This document shows positions 36,460-64,000 of a stretch of 64,000 nt of DNA, in pieces; positions within the stretch are counted from its first letter, which is position 1, and each line of letters opens with the position of its first letter. The DNA comes from Syngnathus acus (lineage: Eukaryota; Chordata; Actinopteri; Syngnathiformes; Syngnathidae). The position numbers and the translations under genes were made by a program. The notes below the pieces were generated by a model that saw only the letters and a list, made by a program, of their open reading frames with translations, searched no databases and was not told where the DNA came from. The DNA is taken from NCBI RefSeq assembly GCF_901709675.1, contig NC_051088.1, positions 16,172,193 to 16,236,192 of the forward strand. Direction: 5' to 3'.

Positions 36460-36930
36460 TATTCAGGACTAGTCTTTTGCAATGACCATCTTCTCTCAAG
36501 TAAATTTTATTTGTTTAGTGCTTTCTCACAGAAGAGTCTTAAAGAGTTTTATAAGAACATCTCTTAATCTAAACCCGCTGGGACTTCTTTCAAGCCTTGA
36601 ACGTTCTCTCATAACGAGAACCTTCACTGACCATGAATACTTTCTCTTAAGATTTGAACCCTTGCTTGGGAATATAATTATATTTTTGGATAAAGTTCGG
36701 TCTTGCATCTTATTTTATAAGGGAATCCTTGTCTCAAGACTTGAACCCTCTCTTGGAATTAAAATGTTCTCTCATCGCAAATATCTTGTGTTAGGACTGT
36801 GACCTTTTCTCGGGACAAGAGCTTTCTTTCAGGACTAGTTCCTTCTCTCCTGCCAGAGCCCATTCTTCAGGACCTATTTGAACAAGAGCCGTTTGTCAGG
36901 ACTGGAATCTTCTCTCTGGAAGAGAAACTT
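36460..36930. repeat. Degenerate tandem repeat block
   Basis: Repeated phrases of the kind CAAGACTTGAACCCTCTCTT and CAGGACTAGTTCCTTCTCTC recur at irregular 35-60 base intervals. No protein signal. Confidence 0.45.
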
Positions 36931-38400
36931 GTCAGGCGTATTGGTTGGTGACGCAAGTGAGTCATTTGGAGTTGCCTTGGCAACACCACAAAATGAGATT
37001 TTCATTTGTGTGTTCGCCCCAAACACGCCACACAATTGCTTTGTTTTGTTGTTTATTGAATCATTCCATTGGATAAACACAGCAGGGGGAGCGGCATAAC
37101 AACAAATTACACGTACATCATCACCATTGTCATCATTTTCATTGCGCCATCTAAAACATACACACCATACTAAGTGTTGGATTGCACATCCATTTTGCGA
37201 CTATATTGAATGGGGCAACGTGAAGTTAACGGGTGAAGATGCCCCATTCTTGTGCTGCTTGGAGAGCTAGCAACCGATTATACACTCAAAGCCAGGTCTC
37301 TTGGGATTATGACTGAACAATGTCTTTTTTCCATTTTATTTGCCCATAATAAAGAAACTGACAGAAGAATTGACCAGATTCATAGCTAATGCTATGGACA
37401 AATGATGAATATAACAACAATTAACCAAGATTACAACTTTGTCCCTAGACTAGTTGAGACAAGAACCTAATCATAGGAATTGAACCTTGTCCAAGAACTA
37501 ATACAGATCTGCCGCATCCAATATGGTAAACTCAAAGACATGACCACTGCAACGGGCAAACCAACGCAATAAGGCATACCTATGTCTATAGTCATCTCAA
37601 TCTGGAGTCAGAACATAGAGCAAGAGGAAGGGAACAAAACTGTTAAGGAGAGCAAGACAGGTACACACACACACTCACACACAAACACAACTGTAAATTT
37701 CTGTACAACACAAACATCCACAAGGATGGTTGCTGATTGGCTGAATGGGTAAAGTGATTGTCAGCAGAAATGGCCATCACAAGATTGATGGTTTGATCCA
37801 CTTTGTGTGCGTGGAAACATTAGCAAGGCCAAAAGATTAGCAGCCAAGAAGCTAAACTAGCCACTTAAGGTAGCCTCCTAACTGTTTTTATTATCATTTC
37901 TGCTGAGTCACTAAAAACTACAACAAGGAAGCTTCTGACTTGATTAAAAATGCTTGCGGTTTTAGGTTTGAAATTAGTTTTATTCCGGTTTAGGTGTGTA
38001 AACGCGGGATGGTCACTACAGATAAACGTGGAGAAAAAAAGTCAGTACGATATATAAGGTATTCAGGAATAGCTTCAAATAAATATATGTGAATATACAG
38101 ACAGTGAACCTCCGCGTAATCGTAGTTCAGCATTTGCAAATGTGCTCTCTCTTTAATTAATTGTTGAAACCCTTTTTGTGCACAGGCCAAATCCATGTCT
38201 GCATTAAAAAAATTGTTTTGGAACCATCTTCTAGCATCTGGGTGGCAACAAACTGTGTTGGAGAAGCGAGGCGCTTCATTTTTAGTCAGACCATAACCTT
38301 GTCTATAAAAAAAAAAAAGTGCTTTGCCGTCTTGTGGCATCTACAGGCTTGCAGATTTTCGAAGCGGAAGAACAATGTACAATACTCCATAAAGTTGCAA

Positions 38401-38866
38401 AAAAAAGTAAATGAACCCTTTGGAATGACCTAGATTTCTGCTTAAGGTGGTCATGAAATGTGCTGGGATCGTCATTTCAGACAGAACATCAAACAAGTGT
38501 CCACTTAAACTAATATCACACAACAATATGTGTTTCTTGGACACATCTTGTATGTTTACAGTGCGCGGTGGAGAAAGTATGTGAACCGCAAGAATAATTC
38601 CCAATGAGAATATCGGAGTCAAGAGTCAGCCAACTAAAATTGGAATCAATATCATGACATTGGAAGTGTGCGTTAAAGCTGCCATACCCTGTAAAAAAAC
38701 ATACATTTGATTTTATTTAGCTCTTGTGAAGCAGCATTGCCTCTGCAAAAAACAATCTGTATAGTATTGTATGTCTATTGTTGTTAGACGGATAAAGATC
38801 ATCCGACATATTATGACCAATTTAAGCAGAAATCCAGGTCATTCCAAAGGATTTGCATATTTTCGT
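38401..38866. mobile_element. MITE-like element with long terminal inverted repeats
   Basis: The left end (38401-38480, with CCCTTTGGAATGACCTAGAT and TTTCTGCTTAAGGTGGTCAT) is repeated in inverse orientation at the right end (about 38790-38866). Its reverse complement contains CCTTTGGAATGACCTGGATT and TTCTGCTTAAATTGGTCAT. The element is about 465 bases with no transposase frame, so it is a non-autonomous DNA transposon by structure. Confidence 0.7.
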
Positions 38867-39277
38867 GCGGCATATATATATTTATTTATTCATTTATTTA
38901 GTTTGGTTATGTAATTGGCAAACATGTCACAACCATAATATTTTCATTTGTTTGTTAGTTTGTCAGCTTTGACCTCATATCTTTACAGTATGTTCAAAGT
39001 GAACATCGGAGCTCCAGATTAGCCCCTCACAAACATTTGGGTGTGTTGCATTGTGGGAAGGTAAGAGGCAGGCATTCGCTTCCGTTGCTTCCTGTGAAGG
39101 TAAAACACAACAAAGTTACGTGATTTGAAGTGGGCATCGTTTGTCCGTCCCTGAGTTTCCAGATGGTCCCTCATTGGCAAGAGCCAATGGGCATTGAGAA
39201 CATAATTTTCACCATAATTTGGAGTTTGATCACAGTTTAGTGTAACTTCCCGGAGAACTCACCAGCTTCCCGTCAGC

Positions 39278-43075
<3,798 letters not shown>

Positions 43076-43189
43076 GATGCTGGATGTGTAAGAGCGCGAC
43101 ACCAGATGGACCAGCAGGGGGAGGATGCTGTAAGAAGTGGGAGGTGGAGACAGAGAAGGGAGGGGCTGGACTGTTTCCTGTGTGCTTTT

Positions 43190-43420
43190 CTTATTTTATG
43201 ATTATGCGTGGGTTTTCTCCGGGTGCTCTGGTTTCCTCCCTTAATCCAAAAACATGCATGGTAGGCCGACTGAACACTCCAAATTGTCCGTAAGTGTAAT
43301 TGTGAGTGTGAGTGGTTGTTTGTCTCTTATGTGCACTGTGATTGGGTGGCGACCAGTTGAGGGTGTCCCCTGCCTACTTGCTCTGGCACACCCGTGACCC
43401 TCGTGACGAGAAGCAGCTTT
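43190..43420 (-). repeat. SINE-like repeat with GGAT tail
   Basis: Contains GGTTTTCTCCGGGTGCTCTG, AAAAACATGCATGGTAGGC and TTGGGTGGCGACCAGTTGAG, running directly into the GGAT array. Same family as 19740-19990, in the opposite orientation. Confidence 0.65.
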
Positions 43421-43555
43421 GGATGGATGGATGGATGGATGGATGGAAGGATGGATGGATGGATGGATGGATGGATGGATGGATGGATGGATGGATGGAT
43501 GGATGGATGGATGGATGGATGGATGGATGGATGGATGGATGGATGGATGGATGGA
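43421..43555. repeat. (GGAT)n array
   Basis: About 33 near-perfect GGAT copies, the tail of the adjacent interspersed repeat. MDGW or HPSI frames across it are artefacts. Confidence 0.97.
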
Positions 43556-45239
43556 AATCAAACGTGGCTCATGTTTTCCCATCCCTGGGATACCTTGCGC
43601 ATGACATTAATAAATAAATATTTATATGCACCTCCCAGAATGGTAGGATCCTTATGGTGACAGCATTTTTGGAAAAATAGACAATTTAATTTATAATTTG
43701 TCAAGAAATACAGGTTAAATGAATATATTTGTGCACGCCCCAAATTTCAAAGCGTTCCCAGGCATGCTTTCATCAAAACACCCCAAGGATCAACAATTAC
43801 AGACATATTTGTATATGGCATATTTTGTGCTGAGGAATATTGGCCGATTTTAGCAGCAAATCTGCCTCATGCTGTCGGTGTTTCAGTGGCTGCACACATG
43901 GCGTCTTCTCAGTTCAACTGCATTAGCCCAAGTAGCATTTCATCACCAACCAAATTACTCGTGCCAATCAGTGTAGCAGAGAGCTGCATGAAATGCCCAA
44001 ACACAAACATGTATCCCCCAACGCCACACAAAAGGCACACACATTGAATAAGTAAAAAAAAACAAAAAAAAAACCCATTGATTTCATTTGACAAGGGTGA
44101 CATTATGTGACCTCAACATTCGGACATGGCGTCAGCCGCACGTACTGTATATGCACAGCAGGGGGCAGTGTGGCTCCCTCCGCTAAGTAAACGTCTATGC
44201 TGGCATGTTAGAATAAGGGTGCCTGTTTATATAATTGTTAGTCATTAATTAATCTCGTCTGTTTGCTTCAGAAAAACAGGAATATTACATATTACTTAAA
44301 CGTAGCAGATTTATTTGTATTAAGAAAATGTAGGACAGGGAGGGCAGACAGTTTTTTCCCCCTGTTTTATTTTTCAAGAGGGGGAGGAAAAAATTCTTTT
44401 TGGCTCATTTTCTGTATGTTTTTTTACAGAATTTTAAAGAATTAATTTTTTCCTCAGCGATAACCTGAATAAACCTCCAAAAACTGTGCTTCCTCTTGGG
44501 AAAATGTCCCATTTGTCAAAATATGTATGTACTGTAGAAACACAGCAACAATGTTCTATTTGGACCATTTTTGTCATACACTAAAGAAAGTGACAATGAT
44601 TCTGCTCAAGTTATCTTTCTGAAAAATGATCGGTACCCGGGTCAGTAAAGTCTTTAGAGTCAATACTGACTGCTTTTGGACAGGTGCTTCTCGCTGTTTT
44701 CAGCTAAAGTATGCTGCTATGGCAGTTGTTAAGTTTATAATATTTTTTTTAATTTTTAAAAATTGTTCTGACATACCTGAATCATTAACATTTAATTACC
44801 CAACTCTACTTTTACACAATCATCAGTGTGAGTGTGTTTGATGAAGTCTTGAATGATGAGAACACAAATGTGTTTTCAGGTGTTTTTTTATTTGAGGTAC
44901 GCACGGTTGACTTGATGACGTGACTGAAATTTGGAGGGAATTTCTTAGTGAGCCCTTCGGTCGACAGTCAGGAAGAACACGAGAAGACACAAGAGCGGCT
45001 GATGGTCAGCATCAATTTAGAAAAACAATCAAATTTGACAACAAAAATTTGATCAAAAACAAAAAACACCTTCCGGTAGTTGCAAAAACGATATAAAATT
45101 TAAGCAATGGTACGCCATAGCTTCCACATGTTGGCTACCCCCTAATGAGAAGTAGCTCATCCATTGGACAGTATACAGACAACTAGAAAAAAGTGCAAAA
45201 AAGCTTTTTGTTGCTACGTACTCTCCCAGTGAATCTAGT

Positions 45240-45720
45240 TAGCACACCTTTTACTATTAGTCTTAACCCTTTGATTACTCAAGTCTGATGAACTTGATCA
45301 ACTGAATTAAATTTTGTTTACATTGAGTGGGATGGACTTCATTTGATTAGTCATGCCTGATTACCTATTTGTTACTGATTAAGTCATTCTGAAAAGTCAT
45401 GTCAGAATCATATTTGTCACTTGGTCACTTAGTAGTCACATATTAGTGATGATTGATTAAATTTTTTTCCCATTAGTCATGCGTGATCAACTTATTTCGA
45501 TTAGTCGAAACAACTTCCTCCCAGTCAACATGTTCTTCGGCCAATCAATTTATTTCAATTAGTTGTGTCTGGATTACCTTTTGTCAATTAGGCATTCTCA
45601 CTCAACTTATTTCTTTTGTTTATGACTCATCAACTCATTTTCATTTATCATGCCTGACCAGTTTATTTCAATTAGTCATGTCTGTACGCTGTATAATTCT
45701 CTCTGATTAGTCAAGAGTAC
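45240..45720. repeat. Degenerate TTAGTCATG repeat, block A
   Basis: Repeated units resembling TTTCAATTAGTCATGTCTG at roughly 30-60 base spacing. The same unit family recurs at 46690-47010, across the last CACNA1F exon. Confidence 0.55.
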
Positions 45721-46407
45721 CACATCCATCAGACGCGTCACAGCTTCAGATATAGCAACGAGGAGCGCTTGGAAAAAGTAGCAAAGTTTTCTTTTATTGC
45801 TATGTACTCCACAAATGAATAATTAAACATGCCTTAGTTAAAACGCAACGTTTTGCACGCCGTCATTGTTGAACTTGAAACCATTGTCCCTCATGCAACA
45901 TGGCAGCTCTCTTTCTGATCGCACAGTGAAGGTCGGCTAGAAATCCGGTTGGTCGTCCCTTTGCAGTTAGCAGTGAGCTTGTGCTAAGGCTAGGCTAATA
46001 CGGCATCATAATGTCCAAAAGAGACAATAATGTTTGTGCTAAACTGGCTCAAATTAAATAATAGCAAGAATGTCGTGTTTGTTGGGAGACATTTAAAATG
46101 TCCAGAGTATCAAAATGAGGAGAAATAAGTCAATGATTTGAACTGTACAGCTAGCTGGACAATGCTAACAGATAGCACCCAACTGTAAGTTTTTCTTCTG
46201 CAGCTGTTGTTTGTAAACACGCGGAGGTTCGCCTGCACCGCCCACTTGGCAAGGTCGCGTCTGATGTGCGACTTTAGGCCGCCACGCACATGCACATTGT
46301 GGCCATCTTCCTTCCTCTGCTACTTCCTTGAATGAGTTTTTACTTCCTGCGAGAATTTGCCGACGACCCACCTCCCTGGTCTCTGATTTGCCGTGAGCAT
46401 CTGTCCA

Positions 46408-61183
<14,776 letters not shown>

Positions 61184-61419
61184 CTGAAAATGGACATGAG
61201 GATTTAAGAATGTTATTAGAAAGAAATAATCTAATTTCATCATCATCTTCTTCATCAGCATGGGGTAGCACAGTAGCACTTCCCTCAGTTATGAGGCCGC
61301 TTGAAATAAGAGTACATGTTCTCCCCATCCTTTCACCGGTTTTCTCTCAATTCCGTTTGAACATGTTTTAATGCGTTTTTCCGATCTGCCCTTCTGAAAT
61401 GATGACCCTGGTGGTTAGG

Positions 61420-61725
61420 TAGCGCATCTGCTTTGGTCATGGCTCTCTTCCAGTTTGTTTTGCATGTTCTTTCTCCCTGTGCTCATGTGAGTCTTCTCCA
61501 GGTATCCCAGCTTCCTCCCACATTCCAAGAACATGCATGTTTAGTTCATTGAAGTTTCTCAGTTTTCTATACATGCGAATGTGACCCTACAATTAGCTGG
61601 GGGCCAGTCCAGGATGTACCGAGCCTCTTTCCATAAATCAGCTGGCATAGGCTTCAGCTCACCCATGACCAGAATGAAGATAAGCAGACAGAAAATTTGA
61701 AAAGAATGATGATGATGATGATAGA
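61420..61725 (-). repeat. SINE-like repeat with ATG/GAT tail
   Basis: Contains TTTTGCATGTTCTTTCTCCC, TTCCTCCCACATTCCAAGAA and GGCTTCAGCTCACCCATGAC, ending in a short GAT-repeat tail. Most complete diverged copy of the dispersed family in the window. Confidence 0.65.
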
Positions 61726-62859
61726 GAAGATGAAGGTGATGTAAACACACTAACATTGTAGTGAACAGCTGTGACCTAGATCTGTGTATGTGCGTGTATG
61801 TGCGATATGGGCCGTTATGCGTTTGCTAGTTATTACCTGAGGACCATGGACACACACATACATACACACGAACACGCTAACATACACACACACTATGAAC
61901 ATCTCAGTGAGATTTTTGCCGTCTCGCTCGACCTTCGCATTGTCATTTTCCTAGATTTCCTGTTTCCCACAATGCCTTGCTGTGTCCAGCTGTGACACAA
62001 AGCTTATAAGTCTTTAACACACACACACGGCGGTCATGGCGTACAGATTTCACTGACACTGTTGGACAAAATGGCGTGCTAATACCAACTACTGCAAGCG
62101 CCTCCATGCGCTAACATGCTAGCATGACTCCATTGCAGAGCTCAGTACACACTGTAATTAAATTGAAGTACCGGTACAGATACTTGTATAAAAGGACTCT
62201 AGAAGTACTAATTCAACAGCTTTACTAAAGTAAAGAGTACAATCTCAAAGTATTAGTACTAAAATAAAAAAATATATATCTAAAAAAAATTAGTCAGTCA
62301 TATGCAATATTTGTTTTGAAAACTTGGCGAAACCAAAAAAGTTTTCCTCTTTTAATAATTTAGTACATAGTGAGCGCACTGAGAAGATGAAAATAGGACT
62401 AATATTTTGTTTAACTTTTAAAACCAACAATTCCCTTAACTGAGGCCATAAGCTATTTTTGTTTCGTATTGTCACGGTGATTGAAAAAAGTAAGTAAAAA
62501 GTAAATGGACAGTACAGATAAAGGCTATCTTTTCAAATAAAGAAAGTGCAAATAACCAGGCCTCTGAAAAGAGAAGTACGGATCTGAAAAGTCGATTAAG
62601 TACACCAAAGCAGTGTTTGTACTTTAATTACTCCCCACCACTGTTGAATTGATGAATAATCATGTGAAGGATGAATAATAATGGGTGAATAATAGTCACG
62701 GAAAGGAAGCAAACAAATGAGTGGGTAAAGAGTGAAGCGAGCCTGCAGGGGGCGCTGCTGCTTCTGCTGCACTAACTTAACATGATTATTTTGTCCTCGG
62801 GCTGCTGAGGAGACGAGGTTAGGACAGTGCAGGTCACATGACTGTTGCTCACGTTGTTT

Positions 62860-63400
62860 TGTTGTGTGAGTGTGCGTGTGTGTTGTGTATGCATTTGTGT
62901 GTGTGCGCGTGTGTAGCTGGTGGAGCTGTACACACTGATACACCCCCCCACCACACACACACGGAAACACACAGAGCCCCTGCATTGCCCCATGAGAATC
63001 CGCCTAATTATGCCCGAATTATCCCGAGACAACCAAGATCATCCTGACAGTAGCGAGCGTGCATGCATGCATGCATGTACAAGTGCGTGTGTGTGTGTAC
63101 TCGTGTGACCTCAATGGCTGTAAGACTTTTGGAGGAAGTCCTTCAGCTGAGTCGAGGCCCACTTCAGCGGGATTGGGTTGTGCTGTCGGAACACCAACTG
63201 TGCATTTGCGTATGTGTGTGTGTGTTTGTGTATGAGAGTGTGTGTATGTGTCTGTGTAGCTGAGCATCACTCGCACACAATCCTCATACGCCTTGTTAAC
63301 TTCCTGCTTTTCTGCTACTTCCTGCTGTTCTGTTCTCTGCGTGTGTGTGCGTGTGTGCGTGTGTGCGTGCGTGCGTGTGTCTGTGTGAGTATGTGTATGC
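62860..63400. repeat. TG/CA microsatellite cluster
   Basis: Several separate TG, GTGC and CA runs within 550 bases, including a GCAT run at 63061-63076. Confidence 0.9.
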
Positions 63401-63489
63401 CCTCCGGCCTGGTCCAGCTGGGAAGGTCATTAGGTCATTTAGTCAACATCATTGCACTTTTCATTTTCTTCACAAAGGCATAATGTGTC

Positions 63490-63600
63490 TCTGCCATCCA
63501 TTGTCTATTGCGCTTGTTCTCACTAGGGTCGTGGGTGAGATGGAGCCTATCCTAGCTGACTTGGAGTGAGAGGTGGGTAACATCCTGGACTGGCCTTGCC
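63490..63600. repeat. SINE-like repeat fragment
   Basis: Contains CATCCATTGTCTATTGCGCT and TAGGGTCGTGGGTGAGATGG, shared with 30618-30735. Confidence 0.55.
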
Positions 63601-64000
63601 AATCAAAGAAGCGGCTGATATTGTAAGAAAGCAAAGCTTTCATCGTCAAAAAATGCAGCTCTGCTTACCTTGCACAAATTACAAACTAATTGAACCATAT
63701 CGTCCCCACACATAAAGCAAGCGCTCCATTCCATTACCACTTGTAGATGCAGCAGTTCACCACCAAGCCACTGGAATACATGTCAATTAATGTAGCGGAC
63801 TGACATGACATGGCCAAACACTACCACTATGCTCACAGGATTTCAGTAAGTTGAGTCAAATACAAGGCACTGGAACAAAAGGATGGAGGGATTAGCTTCA
63901 CCGCCATGGCAACCGACGATTTAGCGCTCATTTCCATGACAACGCTATCAGGACGCTGGCGGACGCCATCTTAATTCCGCTAGCAGGAAGTCTGATCCTT

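Larger units (their letters stand above)
36169..39277. other. Spacer between PCSK1N and SYP
   Basis: Contains a GA microsatellite, a degenerate repeat block and a MITE-like element (all listed separately). No coding gene was recognised. The SYP 3' UTR must lie at its right end. Multiple minus-strand AATAAA motifs occur at 38880-38901. Confidence 0.5.
43076..46407. other. Spacer between SYP and CACNA1F
   Basis: Contains the GGAT array, a degenerate repeat block (45240-45720) and AT-rich DNA. Probably includes the SYP promoter and the CACNA1F 3' UTR. Minus-strand AATAAA motifs at 45793-45798 and 44887-44892 are candidate CACNA1F ends. No gene recognised. Confidence 0.5.
61184..64000. other. 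Repeat-rich right flank, CACNA1F exon 1 not located
   Basis: Contains a SINE-like copy, TG/CA microsatellites and AT-rich sequence. Any CACNA1F first exon must end in phase 1 to join 61183, and I found no convincing ATG-plus-donor with that phase. It may lie beyond the window. Confidence 0.45.

Noticed and set aside
43342-43660. Frames encoding repeated MDGW or HPSI residues over the GGAT array
   Set aside because: They are the six-frame translation of a tetranucleotide microsatellite. The same frames occur over the unrelated array at 53.9 kb.

Overview
The window is vertebrate nuclear DNA, almost certainly from a teleost fish. The genes are split by short GT-AG introns, intergenic DNA is AT-rich and full of microsatellites and fish-type interspersed repeats, and the left end carries gamma-M-type crystallin genes, a fish lens family. 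I assembled exon structures by hand by matching splice sites, reading phase and family conservation. In every complete gene all junctions are in phase and the summed coding length is a whole number of codons.

Layout. 1-5.5 kb: three gamma-crystallin genes (two on +, one on -), each with the family's three-exon structure and a 3-codon first exon. 5.5-9.1 kb: no convincing gene, with simple repeats. 9.1-14.1 kb (-): ELK1, an ETS-domain MAPK target. 15.7-18.8 kb (-): UXT, a prefoldin-like protein. 20.2-29.5 kb (+): HDAC6, with two deacetylase domains and a ZnF-UBP, diverging from UXT across a CRE-rich spacer. 31.7-33.0 kb (+): an LHFPL-family tetraspan protein. 34.3-36.2 kb (-): PCSK1N (proSAAS), with the LLRVKR convertase-inhibitor motif. 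39.3-43.1 kb (-): SYP, synaptophysin. 46.4-61.2 kb (-): CACNA1F, the L-type calcium channel alpha-1F subunit, with 49 coding exons found and its first exon unresolved. 61.2-64 kb: repeat-rich DNA.

ELK1, UXT, HDAC6, PCSK1N, SYP and CACNA1F are all on human Xp11.23, so most of the window is a conserved vertebrate gene block and not a functional operon-like system. Some products do share a cell type: SYP and CACNA1F act at retinal and neuronal synapses and proSAAS in the neuroendocrine secretory pathway. The lens crystallins and the LHFPL-like gene are the additions relative to the human block as I know it. I found no novel defence, mobile or biosynthetic system. The points most worth checking are the fish proSAAS precursor, a possible extra ELK1 N-terminus, the UXT/HDAC6 shared promoter, the LHFPL-like gene and several locally amplified repeats.
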